DNA of 64,000 nt from Microbacterium sp. XT11 (GCF_001513675.1 NZ_CP013859.1:2853081-2917080); one strand, 5' to 3'. Counted from the first letter of the stretch, positions 1 to 9,926 are shown. A program made the numbers and translations. Notes: generated from the letters alone by a model not told the origin.

Positions 1-57
1 ACCGACGACGGCGAGGATGAGTCCGACCGCAGCGGAGACCGCTCGCACGCGCCTCAT
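1..57 (-). CDS. N-terminus of a gene running off the left edge
   Basis: Only the first 19 codons are inside the window. They begin MRRVRAVSAA and continue as a hydrophobic stretch (VGLILAVVG), which looks like a signal peptide or first membrane helix. The ATG shares the ATGA overlap with the stop of the upstream membrane protein, so this is probably the third gene of the sigma-factor operon. No function can be assigned from so little sequence. Confidence 0.5.
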   Translation of the reverse strand, partial: MRRVRAVSAAVGLILAVVG

Positions 58-1040
58 CGGACGAACCCGTCCACGTCGAGCAGGCGGTAGCCGATCACGG
101 CGCCGGCGGGCATGTACTCGTTCTCCGTGACATTCGTGCGCTCGATTCCGACGATCCTGCCCGTCTCGAGAGACAGCAGGATCACGTCGCTCGCGGCGCC
201 GTCTGCGGAGACGACCCTCATGCCGGCGACCGGACGGCCGAGACGGTCGGTCGTCCGACCGAGCGCCGTCACGCCCTCCGACTCACCGAGGATAGCGAGA
301 AGCTCCGCTTCCTGTCGGTTCGTGAGGGTCCACTGCTCGAGCAACGCACCCATGGCCGTGGTCACGTCGGCGGCGGATGCCTGCGCCGGCATCCCGAGCG
401 CCTGCAACGCTCCAACCAGCGATTCGCGCGTCGATCCCGGCGGTGTCGCGACCGGGGTGGTGAACTCGCCCGGCTTCATCGTGAGATCCATCGAGACCTT
501 GCCGCTCGTGCTCACCCGCGCCGACGCGTTCGCCGCCGCATCCGCCGGGTCGTACTGGTCGCCGTCGACGACGACCACACGACCGGACTGATCGGCTTCC
601 CACTGCAGCGTGACGAGCTGCGGAACGACCGTCGTCGCCCCCGTGTCTCCGTCGATGTTGAGGGACCACGTTGCGGAGCGCACGAAGCGCTGCGGCTCGC
701 TGGGGCCCGGGGAGTCCGCGAGCGTCTTCTGGGCCGCGCCGACCGTGCTCTCCACGCTCGCCTCACCCTCGAAGGCCAGGGGCGGCGGTGTTCCGGCGAT
801 CGCCTGTCCGGACGGCGTCAGCACGCTGATCCCGAGCGCGGCGGCCATGACGACCGCGACCGCAGCAGAGGCGAAGCCGAGGAGGCGGTTGCGGGTGCGG
901 TGCGGGCGGGGGTCGGTGGACATGATGCGCTCGAGCATCGCCAGCGCGTCGGCGTCCGGCTTGGCCGTGAGCGGCGTGCGGGCAGGCGACGCCGCATGCA
1001 GGAGCTCATCGAGCCGCTCGTCATCGATCATCTGCGTCAT
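54..1040 (-). CDS. Membrane-anchored partner of an ECF sigma factor (CU044_5270-like)
   Basis: A 328-residue protein. Residues 1-52 are a charged cytoplasmic segment, about 53-74 form one membrane helix, and the remaining ~250 residues would be outside the membrane. No zinc-binding HxxxCxxC anti-sigma motif is visible in the N-terminus, so calling it an anti-sigma factor would be inference. In actinobacteria, proteins of this shape, often named CU044_5270 family, are commonly encoded directly after a sigma-70-like gene. Here the two overlap by 20 bp and a GAGGGG ribosome site precedes the ATG. The likely role is sensing or sequestration for the neighbouring sigma factor. Confidence 0.6.
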   Translation of the reverse strand: MTQMIDDERLDELLHAASPARTPLTAKPDADALAMLERIMSTDPRPHRTRNRLLGFASAAVAVVMAAALGISVLTPSGQAIAGTPPPLAFEGEASVESTVGAAQKTLADSPGPSEPQRFVRSATWSLNIDGDTGATTVVPQLVTLQWEADQSGRVVVVDGDQYDPADAAANASARVSTSGKVSMDLTMKPGEFTTPVATPPGSTRESLVGALQALGMPAQASAADVTTAMGALLEQWTLTNRQEAELLAILGESEGVTALGRTTDRLGRPVAGMRVVSADGAASDVILLSLETGRIVGIERTNVTENEYMPAGAVIGYRLLDVDGFVR

Positions 1041-1554
1041 TCCCCGACCCCTCCAGTCCGAGTTCGCGTCTGAGCCTGCTCTGAGCCCGACGCAATGCCC
1101 TCTCCACCCTGGAACGCGAAGAACCGATCGACTCCGCCGTCTCCCCCACGGTGAGCCCGTCCCAGTACGTGAGCATGATGATACGCCGTTGCCTGGCCGA
1201 GAGGCCAGAGAGCGCGTTCACGATCTGAGCGTGCGTGGCCGCGCGGTCCGGGTGATCATCCCCTGCGAGTCCGGCATGAACTGCGGCGGTGACCGTCGTC
1301 CTGTTCGACGGGCGGCTGCCGCGGGCCTTCAGGCGGCGGTCGGCCACACGCAAGAGCCATGGCCGTCCCATGGGTCGACTCGCGCGGAGCTTGGTCCACG
1401 CCGTCAGGAACACCTCTGAGACCAGCTCGTTCACCTCTGCGTCGTCGTCGACGACGCACTCGATGTGATGCCGAACCGCTGCCCAATTCGCGTCGAAGAC
1501 GCGGGCGAAGACCTCGTTGCGCAGCGAGTTCGGGTCGTCGCTGCGCGTATTCAT
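1021..1554 (-). CDS. ECF-type RNA polymerase sigma factor
   Basis: A 177-residue protein with the two-domain layout of ECF sigma factors. Region 2 (about residues 15-85) contains an EVFLTAWTKL-like helix. Region 4 (about 117-165) contains LSARQRRIIMLTYWDGLTVG followed by a helix-turn-helix ending in RRAQSRLRREL. It would direct RNA polymerase to a small regulon, normally including its own operon. It overlaps the downstream membrane-protein gene by 20 bp, so the pair is co-translated. The ATG at 1554 has a GGGGC-type ribosome site. No matching -35/-10 pair was identified, so the regulon signal is unknown. Confidence 0.85.
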   Translation of the reverse strand: MNTRSDDPNSLRNEVFARVFDANWAAVRHHIECVVDDDAEVNELVSEVFLTAWTKLRASRPMGRPWLLRVADRRLKARGSRPSNRTTVTAAVHAGLAGDDHPDRAATHAQIVNALSGLSARQRRIIMLTYWDGLTVGETAESIGSSRSRVERALRRAQSRLRRELGLEGSGNDADDR

Positions 1555-1599
1555 GCCCCTGCGGGTGGCGGAACAGCCGCCGTCCTGAGAACGATCACG

Positions 1600-2496
1600 T
1601 CAGAACCCCAGCCTGCCGAGCTGCTTGGGGTCGCGCTGCCATTCCTTCGCCACCTTCACGTGCAGGCCGAGGAACACCCTCGTTCCGAGCAGCTCTTCGA
1701 TCCCGGCGCGAGCGCGCGCGCCGACATCACGCAGACGAGCACCCTTCCTGCCGATGATGATGGCCTTCTGACTGTCTCGTTCGACGACGATCGACGCATG
1801 CACGTCGGTGAGGTCGCCGGCGTCACGCGGCGCCACGTCGTCGACGAGCACGGCGATCGAGTGGGGAAGCTCGTCCCGCACCCCGTCGAGCGCGGCTTCA
1901 CGGATGATCTCCGCGATCCGGTCCTCCTCGGACTCATCGGTGGTGATGCCCTCGGGGTAGAGCGCAGGGCCCTCCGGCATGAGAGCGAGGATCTCGTCCG
2001 ACAGCACGTCGAGCTGGTCACGGGTGAGCGCCGACAACGGGATCACCGCGGCCCAGTCCTCGCGCAGCGCATCGACTTCGATGAGGCGCTCGGTGATCTC
2101 GTCGCGCGCCGCGGCATCCGTCTTGGTGACGATCGCGACCTTCCGCGCGCGGGGGTAGCCGTCGAGCGAGGCCGCGATCCGCCGATCGCCCGGCCCGACC
2201 TTCTCCGTCGCCGGCACGCAGAACCCGATGACGTCCACGTCTCCGAGCACTTGCTCGACGAGGTCGTTGAGGCGCTCGCCCAGCAGCGTGCGCGGCTTGT
2301 GGATGCCGGGTGTGTCGACGATCACCAGCTGTCCGTCTGGACGGTTTACGATGCCGCGGATCGCGCGGCGCGTGGTCTGGGGCTTGTCGCTGATGATGGC
2401 GATCTTCTCGCCGACGAGGGCGTTGGTGAGGGTGGACTTGCCCACATTCGGACGGCCGACGAACGTCACGAAGCCGCTTCGCGTCTGCTCAGTCAT
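1600..2496 (-). CDS. era: GTPase Era
   Basis: Era binds 16S rRNA and assists 30S subunit assembly. The 298-residue product has GRPNVGKST at residues 14-22, DTPG and TKTD GTPase motifs, and a C-terminal KH RNA-binding domain with IIGRKGARLRDVG. The reading frame extends upstream, but those residues do not resemble Era. The ATG at 2496 gives the canonical N-terminus MTEQTRSGFVTF and overlaps the stop of the CBS/CNNM gene by 8 bp. It is the last gene of the ybeY-CNNM-era string, a conserved arrangement that groups ribosome maturation functions. Confidence 0.97.
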   Translation of the reverse strand: MTEQTRSGFVTFVGRPNVGKSTLTNALVGEKIAIISDKPQTTRRAIRGIVNRPDGQLVIVDTPGIHKPRTLLGERLNDLVEQVLGDVDVIGFCVPATEKVGPGDRRIAASLDGYPRARKVAIVTKTDAAARDEITERLIEVDALREDWAAVIPLSALTRDQLDVLSDEILALMPEGPALYPEGITTDESEEDRIAEIIREAALDGVRDELPHSIAVLVDDVAPRDAGDLTDVHASIVVERDSQKAIIIGRKGARLRDVGARARAGIEELLGTRVFLGLHVKVAKEWQRDPKQLGRLGF

Positions 2497-3784
2497 CGTC
2501 TCGTTCTCCCTCGTGGTGTGCTGCGTCGGCATCCTGCTCCGCTCGTTCGACGAACACCGTCGCGATGCCGCGGCCTCGGCCGCGCGACGCACCGCCGGTG
2601 AGCACCAGCCCGCCGACGGTGGCCGTCGCCCCCGGCTGCGGCACCTGCCCCAGAGACTTGCCCAGGAGGCCTCCGATCGAGTCGACGTCGTCGTCTTCGA
2701 GCTCGAGTCCGAACAGGTCGCCCACGTCCTCCAGGGAGAGCCGCGCGCTGACGCGGTAGCGTCCGGCGCCGAGGTCTACGACCTCCGCCGTCACATGATC
2801 GTACTCGTCAGCGATCTCGCCGACGAGCTCTTCGATGAGATCTTCGAGCGTGACGAGTCCAGAGATCCCGCCGTGCTCGTCGATGACGAGGCACACGTGC
2901 ACAGCGTCGCGCTTCATCTGCTGCAGCAGGGTCTCCGCCCTCATCGACTCCGGGACGAACGTCGCCGGTCGGGAGATCGGTCGGATCGGCGCGGCCCGCC
3001 ACGCGCTCTCGTCCCGGAACGCGAACTGCACGAGGTCCTTGAGGTAGAGCACGCCGACCACGTCGTCGGCCTCGTCATCGACCACCGGCATCCGCGACAC
3101 GCCGCGCTGCAGGAACAGCCGCATCGCCTCACTGGTGGTCGCATTGGCGTCGACGGTCACCATCTCGGTGCGGGGCACCATGACGGCGCGCACGAACTGA
3201 TCGGTGAAGTCGAACACCGAGTGGATGAGATCCCGATCGTCCTCCTCGATCAGGTCGTTCGATGCGGCCTCATCCACCATGCTGAGCAGCTGCTCCTCCG
3301 AGGTGAAGGAGCTGCGGCCGGTGCCCGGCGTCACCCTGTTGCCGAGTACGACGAGCGCCTGGGCCAGAGGACCGAGGATGATGCGCAGTGCGCGCACGGT
3401 CGGGGCGTTGGCCCGCAGCATCCCGTCGGCGTGGTGCCGGCCGAAGGAACGCGGGCTCGCTCCGACGAGCACGAAGGTGATGCCCGTCATGAGCACGGCC
3501 GCGGCGAGCATCGCCCACCAGATGTTGCCGAAGAGAAGCGTGAACGCCACGGTGACGAGCACGGCGGCCGTGGTCTCGGCGAGCACGCGGATGAAGGCGA
3601 CGGCGTTCACGTGGGCATCGGGATCCGCCGCGATGCGAGCCAGCTGCCGCGCGTTGCGACCCTCTTCGCTCATCTCCTGGATGTCGGCCCTCGATGTCAC
3701 CCCGAACGCCGCGTCGATGGCCGCCATGAGGCCGCCGAAGGCGACCAGCAGGACGGCCCCGACGAGGAGGAACGCCGCCGTCAT
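2489..3784 (-). CDS. CNNM/CBS-domain membrane protein (HlyC/CorC family)
   Basis: A 431-residue protein with an N-terminal CNNM-type membrane domain (hydrophobic segments near residues 3-24, 66-86 and 88-109), a CBS pair at about 200-320 beginning after VRAVMVPRTEMVTV, and a C-terminal CorC_HlyC domain. The family was called hemolysin by early annotation. Members are implicated in magnesium/cobalt efflux, with CBS domains sensing adenylate nucleotides. It overlaps ybeY by 4 bp at its start and era by 8 bp at its end. The function in this organism is inferred from family only. Confidence 0.9.
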   Translation of the reverse strand: MTAAFLLVGAVLLVAFGGLMAAIDAAFGVTSRADIQEMSEEGRNARQLARIAADPDAHVNAVAFIRVLAETTAAVLVTVAFTLLFGNIWWAMLAAAVLMTGITFVLVGASPRSFGRHHADGMLRANAPTVRALRIILGPLAQALVVLGNRVTPGTGRSSFTSEEQLLSMVDEAASNDLIEEDDRDLIHSVFDFTDQFVRAVMVPRTEMVTVDANATTSEAMRLFLQRGVSRMPVVDDEADDVVGVLYLKDLVQFAFRDESAWRAAPIRPISRPATFVPESMRAETLLQQMKRDAVHVCLVIDEHGGISGLVTLEDLIEELVGEIADEYDHVTAEVVDLGAGRYRVSARLSLEDVGDLFGLELEDDDVDSIGGLLGKSLGQVPQPGATATVGGLVLTGGASRGRGRGIATVFVERAEQDADAAHHEGERDDD

Positions 3785-4239
3785 CGTCGGCGTTCGGATG
3801 CCGCGAAGCCCTGGATGAGCTCCTTCTGCAGCCCGAACATCTCACGCTCCTCCTCGGGCTCCGCGTGATCGAAGCCCAGCAGGTGCAGCAGCCCGTGCGT
3901 CGTGAGCAGGATCAGCTCGTCCATCAGAGAGTGCCCCGCTGCCTGCGCCTGCGTCTCGGCGACCTGCGGGCACAGCACGATGTCGCCGAGCAGCCCGGGC
4001 GGAGTCGGTCGGTCTTCGGTGCCTGGGCGCAGTTCGTCCATGGGGAAGCTCAAGACGTCGGTCGGCCCCGGCTCGTCCATCCACTGCACGTGGAGCGCCT
4101 CCATCGCGCCCTCGTCGACGAGCACGATCGCGACCTCGGCGTCGGGGCTGACGTGCAGCTGTGCGAGGTTGAAGTCGGTGAGGCGCTGCAGCACGGTCTC
4201 GTCGACGTCGACCGCCGACTCGTTGTTGATCTCGATCAT
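3781..4239 (-). CDS. ybeY: Endoribonuclease YbeY (rRNA maturation factor)
   Basis: A single-strand endoribonuclease required for 16S rRNA 3'-end maturation and ribosome quality control. The 152-residue protein carries the zinc-binding signature HGLLHLLGFDH at residues 115-125, with the three histidines expected to hold the metal. The DVLSFPMDE segment near residue 61 is also typical. It overlaps phoH upstream and the CNNM gene downstream by 4 bp each. The phoH-ybeY-CNNM-era order is widely conserved, which supports the call. Confidence 0.96.
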   Translation of the reverse strand: MIEINNESAVDVDETVLQRLTDFNLAQLHVSPDAEVAIVLVDEGAMEALHVQWMDEPGPTDVLSFPMDELRPGTEDRPTPPGLLGDIVLCPQVAETQAQAAGHSLMDELILLTTHGLLHLLGFDHAEPEEEREMFGLQKELIQGFAASERRR

Positions 4240-5318
4240 GAGAGTCCTCGTTTCGGCATCCTGTCGCGCGGTCTTGGTCGCTGAGCGGCGCGACGCTCCG
4301 CCCTGTTGGCGAACTCGGCGGCCTGCTCCCGCTCGTGCCGCTGCGCGAGGCGGCGTTCGTCGTACTCGCTGTAGGCGTCGACGATCCGGCCGACCAGCGA
4401 GTGCCGCACCACATCCTCGCTGGTGAGGCGCGCGAAGTGGATGTCGTCGATCCCGTCGAGCACGCGCGTGACCAGACGAAGTCCCGAGGCCCCCTGAGGC
4501 AGATCGACCTGCGTGATGTCACCCGTGACCACCATCTTCGTCCCGAAGCCGAGACGCGTCAGGAACATCTTCATCTGCTCGGGCGTGGTGTTCTGCGCCT
4601 CGTCGAGGACCACGAACGAATCGTTGAGGGTCCGGCCGCGCATGTACGCCAACGGCGCGACCTCGATCGTCCCCGTCGCCATCAGCCGCGGCACGATCTC
4701 GGGATCCATCATCTCGTTGAGCGCGTCGTACAGGGGGCGGAGGTACGGATCGATCTTGTCGGTCAGTGTCCCGGGCAGGAACCCCAGGCGCTCCCCCGCT
4801 TCCACGGCCGGGCGCGTGAGGATGATGCGGGTGACCTCCTTGCGCTGAAGAGCCTGCACGGCCTTGGCCATCGCCAGGTAGGTCTTCCCCGTTCCCGCCG
4901 GACCGATGCCGAAGACGATCGTGTTCTCCTCGATCGCGTCGACGTACTCCTTCTGACCGAGGGTCTTGGGCCGGATGACCTTGCCGCGGGTCGAGAGGAT
5001 CGCCTCGCCGAGCACCTCGCTCGGGCGCGGTCCTCCGTCGCGCCGGAGCATCTGCGCGGAGCTGGAGACGTCGCTCGGCGCGAGATCGTGGCCCTCGCGT
5101 GTCATGGTCAGCAGCTCGTCGACGAGCGCTCGCGCGTTCGCCACGTCGTCCCGCGCCCCGGTCAGCGTGATCTCGTTGCCCCGGACGAGGACCTGCACTC
5201 GCGGATGCTCCTTCTCGAGCATCCGGAGAAGCCGGTCCTGCGGACCGAGCAGCTGCACCATGGCCACACCGTCGGCGTAGACGCGGTCGGTGACGGTGTC
5301 GTTTTCGTCAGAAGCCAA
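4236..5318 (-). CDS. PhoH family ATPase
   Basis: A 360-residue PhoH-like ATPase. Walker A GPAGTGKTY lies at residues 139-147 and Walker B FVVLDEAQN near 240. A KH-like N-terminal region contains RVQVLVRGNEITLTG. The biochemical role of PhoH proteins is unsettled; the link with ybeY suggests RNA metabolism. The frame is open further upstream into the HIT gene. The chosen TTG at 5318 overlaps the HIT stop codon region and has GAGGAG 10 nt upstream. An ATG 19 codons later is the alternative. A basic, low-complexity tail follows the ATPase domain. Confidence 0.9.
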   Translation of the reverse strand: MASDENDTVTDRVYADGVAMVQLLGPQDRLLRMLEKEHPRVQVLVRGNEITLTGARDDVANARALVDELLTMTREGHDLAPSDVSSSAQMLRRDGGPRPSEVLGEAILSTRGKVIRPKTLGQKEYVDAIEENTIVFGIGPAGTGKTYLAMAKAVQALQRKEVTRIILTRPAVEAGERLGFLPGTLTDKIDPYLRPLYDALNEMMDPEIVPRLMATGTIEVAPLAYMRGRTLNDSFVVLDEAQNTTPEQMKMFLTRLGFGTKMVVTGDITQVDLPQGASGLRLVTRVLDGIDDIHFARLTSEDVVRHSLVGRIVDAYSEYDERRLAQRHEREQAAEFANRAERRAAQRPRPRDRMPKRGLS

Positions 5319-5655
5319 CGAGCTTGTTCTCCTCGATGTTGCCGAGCACATGGGCGTGCACGTGGAAGACGGACTGCGCGGCACTCGCGCCGTTGTTGAA
5401 GATGAGGCGGTACTCGCCGTTCGCATGCCGGTCGGCGATCGTCTTCGCCGCCGCGACGATCTCGGCGAGCAGCTCAGGATCGCCCGCCGCGAGCTCCGTG
5501 ACGTCGCGGTACTCCTCGGTCTTCGGGATGACCAGAGCATGCAGCGGCGCCTGCGGGTTGATGTCGCGGATGGCGAAGACACGCCCCTCGTCGAGCAGGA
5601 TCTCGCCCGGGATGTCGCCGTTGAGGATGCGCGTGAAGATCGAGGGCTCGGTCAT
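5308..5655 (-). CDS. HIT-family nucleotide hydrolase
   Basis: A 115-residue histidine-triad protein. The catalytic HVHAHV motif lies near residues 98-103, and the N-terminus SIFTRILNGDIPGE is characteristic. HIT proteins hydrolyse nucleoside phosphoramidates and related AMP conjugates; the physiological substrate is unknown. The ATG at 5655 is preferred over one eight codons upstream because GGAGCG precedes it and a TAGACT -10 hexamer lies seven bases before it. It lies between rsmE and phoH and overlaps the phoH start. Confidence 0.93.
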   Translation of the reverse strand: MTEPSIFTRILNGDIPGEILLDEGRVFAIRDINPQAPLHALVIPKTEEYRDVTELAAGDPELLAEIVAAAKTIADRHANGEYRLIFNNGASAAQSVFHVHAHVLGNIEENKLVGF

Positions 5656-5662
5656 GCGCTCC

Positions 5663-5668
5663 AGTCTA
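5663..5668 (-). promoter_or_regulatory. -10 hexamer TAGACT of the HIT gene
   Basis: TAGACT ends seven bases before the HIT start codon, so transcription would begin at or next to the A of ATG. The spacer GGAGCGC can also be read as a ribosome site, so leadered translation from an upstream promoter is not excluded. Confidence 0.4.
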
Positions 5669-5718
5669 CTGTCGCCCATCTTCGGCGACGCCGCACGGTC
5701 GGCGGCCCCGCCTCCCGC

Positions 5719-6447
5719 CTACCAGCGACCGAGAGCCGCGCTCAGCACCGCGATGGCGGCGGGACCAGCCGTGGACGTGCGGAGCACGGTCGCGCCGAGG
5801 AGCACCCGCTCCGCGCCCGCAGCCTGCAGCCGGTCGAGCTCTTCGGGGGCGATGCCTCCCTCCGGGCCGACCACGAGCACGAGATCACGCCCGTCTGGGC
5901 GCACGTCGGTCAGACGATTCTCGGCGGCGGGGTCCAGGAGCAGCATGCGAGCGCCGCTCGCCCGTGCCGCCAGATCGGCCGTCGTCACGGCATCCGATAC
6001 TCGAGGCACCCAGGCACGATGCGCCTGCTTGGCCGCCTCTCTGACGATGGTCGCCCACCGTTCCCTGCCCTTGACCGCCTTGGACCCCTCCCAGCGTGAG
6101 ACGCTGCGGCTCGCCTGCCAAGGCACGATCTCGTCTACACCGAGCTCGCACGCCGCCTGCACGGCCAGCTCGTCCCGGTCGCCCTTGGCGAGGGCCTGCA
6201 CGAGCACGATGCGCGGAGACGGCGCGTCTTCGACCCGCCTGCTCACTACTCGCACGTCGACCTGGGAGGGCGACACCTCTTCCGCGACGCCGGCGAGCCA
6301 CACGCCTGCGCCGTCGCCCACGGTGACCTCTTCGCCGACGCGCAGCCGACGGACCACCGCAGCGTGCTTCGCCTCGGCGCCCGTGAGCGAGACGATGTCG
6401 CCGCTCACGGCATCCGAGGCGGCCTCCACCAGGAAGTGCAGGACCAT
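5719..6447 (-). CDS. rsmE: 16S rRNA (uracil-1498-N3)-methyltransferase RsmE
   Basis: A SPOUT-class methyltransferase that modifies U1498 of 16S rRNA in the assembled 30S subunit. The 242-residue length is typical. The C-terminal knot contains LVVGPEGGIAPEELDRL and LGATVLRTSTAGPAA, the S-adenosylmethionine site. It starts one base after the dnaJ stop, giving the conserved actinobacterial order hrcA-dnaJ-rsmE. Heat-shock control of the upstream pair would therefore extend to it. Confidence 0.95.
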   Translation of the reverse strand: MVLHFLVEAASDAVSGDIVSLTGAEAKHAAVVRRLRVGEEVTVGDGAGVWLAGVAEEVSPSQVDVRVVSRRVEDAPSPRIVLVQALAKGDRDELAVQAACELGVDEIVPWQASRSVSRWEGSKAVKGRERWATIVREAAKQAHRAWVPRVSDAVTTADLAARASGARMLLLDPAAENRLTDVRPDGRDLVLVVGPEGGIAPEELDRLQAAGAERVLLGATVLRTSTAGPAAIAVLSAALGRW

Positions 6448-6450
6448 GGC

Positions 6451-7587
<1,137 letters not shown>

Positions 7588-7602
7588 TCACGGCGGGCCG
7601 CG

Positions 7603-8634
7603 TCAGCGACTCGCCTCATCTTCGTCGAGCATCCGCGACAGGTAACGGGCGACGGCCCGCGCGGCCGCGAGATTGCTCGGGTAGTCCATGCGGGTCGGGC
7701 CCATCACCCCGACCCTCGCCGTGCCGCTCGGCGCGGCGTAGTTGCTCGCGACGATCGACGCCTCGTCGAGTCCGAATGAGGCGTTCTCGGTGCCGATGCT
7801 GGCCGCGAGCCCGTGCGCGTCCGCCTCCATCTCGCTCATCAGCCGGAGCAGGGTCACCTGCTCCTCGATGGCCTCGAGGAGCGGATGGATGCTGCCGCGG
7901 AAGTCATGCTCGCGCCGCGCGAGCGTCGCGGCTCCGGCCATGACGAGCTTCTCCTGGCGGAACTCGCCGAGCTCATCCGCGATGATGCCCGCCAGGGTTC
8001 GCAGAGCCGCGTCGCCTGGGCGGGCGTCGTCGGCGAGCAGCGCCTGCACTCGGTCGATCGCATCGCCGATCGCCTTTCCGGTGAGGAGCGACGACAGCCG
8101 TGCCCGCAGCAGCGCCATGTCGGACTCGTCGACGTCGACCGGAAGCGGCGCGATCCGCTGCGACACGCCTCCCGCATCGGTGACGAGCACCACCAGAAGA
8201 CGCTTGGGCGCGAGCGCGACGAGTTCGATGTGCGTCAGGTGGGCGCGCGCGAACGACGGGTACTGGGCGAGCGCGACCTGACCGGTCAGCTGGGTGAGCA
8301 CCCGCACCGTGCGGGCCATGAGGTCGTCGAGGTCGGCAGGATCCGCGAGGAAGGACTCGATCGCCTTGCGCTGGGCGACCGACAGCGGGCGGAGCTGCGC
8401 CAGGTGGTTCACGAACACGCGGTAGCCCTTGTCGGTCGGAACGCGGCCGGACGACGTGTGGGGCGCGGTGATGAGCTCCTCATCCTCGAGCATCGCCATG
8501 TCGTTGCGGATCGTGGCCGCGGAGACGCCGAACGAGTACCGGTCGACGATCGATCGGCTCCCGACGGGCTCCCGCGTCTCGACGTAGTCCTGAACGATGG
8601 CGCGGAGCACTTGGAGTCCTCGCTCTGTGACCAT
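7603..8634 (-). CDS. hrcA: Heat-inducible transcriptional repressor HrcA
   Basis: HrcA binds CIRCE inverted repeats and represses heat-shock genes. The 343-residue protein starts with a winged helix (REPVGSRSIVDRYSFGVSAA around residues 18-38, then IRNDMAMLE) and a GRVPTDKGYR segment, followed by the GAF-like HrcA core. Two ATGs lie two codons apart. The inner one at 8634 is preferred because GGGAGGG sits six bases upstream, whereas it abuts the outer one. The reading frame extends 5' through the CIRCE element, so longer starts are rejected. Confidence 0.96.
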   Translation of the reverse strand: MVTERGLQVLRAIVQDYVETREPVGSRSIVDRYSFGVSAATIRNDMAMLEDEELITAPHTSSGRVPTDKGYRVFVNHLAQLRPLSVAQRKAIESFLADPADLDDLMARTVRVLTQLTGQVALAQYPSFARAHLTHIELVALAPKRLLVVLVTDAGGVSQRIAPLPVDVDESDMALLRARLSSLLTGKAIGDAIDRVQALLADDARPGDAALRTLAGIIADELGEFRQEKLVMAGAATLARREHDFRGSIHPLLEAIEEQVTLLRLMSEMEADAHGLAASIGTENASFGLDEASIVASNYAAPSGTARVGVMGPTRMDYPSNLAAARAVARYLSRMLDEDEASR

Positions 8635-8649
8635 CGACATCCCTCCCGC

Positions 8650-8674
8650 TGGCACTCGAACCTTCAGAGTGCCA
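8650..8674 (-). promoter_or_regulatory. CIRCE operator for HrcA
   Basis: A perfect inverted repeat TGGCACTC-N9-GAGTGCCA, matching the CIRCE architecture (consensus TTAGCACTC-N9-GAGTGCTAA) with the outer bases changed and the nine-base spacer kept. It lies 16 bp upstream of the hrcA ATG and next to a -10-like hexamer, so HrcA bound here would block transcription of hrcA-dnaJ-rsmE. Confidence 0.93.
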
Positions 8675-8680
8675 ATCCTA
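8675..8680 (-). promoter_or_regulatory. -10 hexamer TAGGAT of the hrcA operon
   Basis: TAGGAT on the minus strand directly adjoins the CIRCE repeat, placing the start of transcription inside the operator. No convincing -35 is visible upstream. Confidence 0.5.
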
Positions 8681-8708
8681 CCCGTCATGGCACCGGTTCG
8701 GGGCCTGC

Positions 8709-9926
8709 TCAATCGGTCAGTGCACGCACCACGGCGTCGGCCAGGAGTCGTCCTCGCAGCGTGAGCCGTACGCGGCCGCGGAGGGCTGACGCCGCGTCGA
8801 CGAGCCCGTCGGCGATGAGACCGGCGACGCGCGGTCGGCCCGTCTCAGGCAGGTCTGCGACGGGGATGCCCTCGGCGAGCCGACTCTGCAGGAGCACACG
8901 CTCGAGCACGCGCGACTGCTCGTCCGGCCGCTCGGTCCCGGCGGCCGGTGAGGTCTGCGACGCGAGGCGCTGCGCGTAGGCGGCCGGGTGCTTGACGTTC
9001 CACCATCGCAGGCCCGCCACGTGGCTGTGGGCACCGGGCCCGAAGCCCCACCAGTCGTGTCCGCGCCAATAGGCCAGATTGTGCCGCGAGCGCTGCTCGG
9101 GCGATCGCGCCCAGTTGCTTACCTCGTACCAGTCGAAGCCCGCGTCGGCGAGGCGCGCGTCGGCGAGCTCGTACATGTCGGCTTGCAGGTCATCATCGGG
9201 CGCAGGCACCTCGCCACGGCGGATCTGCCTGGCGAGCTTCGTGCCGTCTTCGATGATGAGCGCGTAGGCCGAGACGTGATCCGACTCGAGAGCGAGGGCC
9301 GCGTCGAGCGACGCCTCCCAATCGGCCAGCGTCTCCCCCGGTGCGCCGTAGATCAGGTCGACGCTCACCGCGAGTCCCGCATCCCGAGCGGCGTCCACGG
9401 CCGTGCGGACGTTCTCCGGGCGGTGCGTGCGGTCCAGCGCGGCGAGGACGTGGGGAACGGCGGACTGCATGCCCACCGAGAGACGGGTGACTCCGGCATC
9501 CGCGAGGACGCGGGCCGCCTCTCGCGTGACCGTGTCGGGGTTCGCCTCGACCGTCACCTCCGCACCTGGTGCGAGCCCGAAGGCCGACACCGCGGTATCC
9601 AGCATCCGAGCGAGGTCGCCGGCCGGCAGCAGCGTCGGCGTTCCGCCGCCGAAGAACACGGTCTGCAGCGGCCTGATGCCGCCCGCCTCGCCGAGCACGC
9701 GCTCCGCCAGGGCGATCTCCTGCGCGAGGGTGCTCGCATAGTCCTCCTGCCGCGCGCCGCGCAGCTCACCGGACGTATAGGTGTTGAAGTCGCAGTAACC
9801 GCAGCGCACCCGGCAGAACGGCACGTGCAGATACGCCGAGAGCGGCACGGTCGGGTCGACCGGCAGATCGGCGGGCAGACGTCCGTCGGACGGCGCCGGG
9901 TCGCCCAGCGGAAGGGGTCCTGCCAT
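8709..9926 (-). CDS. hemW: Radical SAM protein HemW (coproporphyrinogen III oxidase-like)
   Basis: A 405-residue radical SAM enzyme. The iron-sulfur motif CRVRCGYC places cysteines at residues 38, 42 and 45, after the typical AYLHVPF stretch. GGGTPT follows for S-adenosylmethionine binding, and the HemN C-terminal region is present. HemW proteins are often named oxygen-independent coproporphyrinogen oxidase, but characterised members act as heme chaperones. Its position next to hrcA is common in bacteria. It follows the DUF1990 gene by 16 bp. Confidence 0.92.
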   Translation of the reverse strand: MAGPLPLGDPAPSDGRLPADLPVDPTVPLSAYLHVPFCRVRCGYCDFNTYTSGELRGARQEDYASTLAQEIALAERVLGEAGGIRPLQTVFFGGGTPTLLPAGDLARMLDTAVSAFGLAPGAEVTVEANPDTVTREAARVLADAGVTRLSVGMQSAVPHVLAALDRTHRPENVRTAVDAARDAGLAVSVDLIYGAPGETLADWEASLDAALALESDHVSAYALIIEDGTKLARQIRRGEVPAPDDDLQADMYELADARLADAGFDWYEVSNWARSPEQRSRHNLAYWRGHDWWGFGPGAHSHVAGLRWWNVKHPAAYAQRLASQTSPAAGTERPDEQSRVLERVLLQSRLAEGIPVADLPETGRPRVAGLIADGLVDAASALRGRVRLTLRGRLLADAVVRALTD

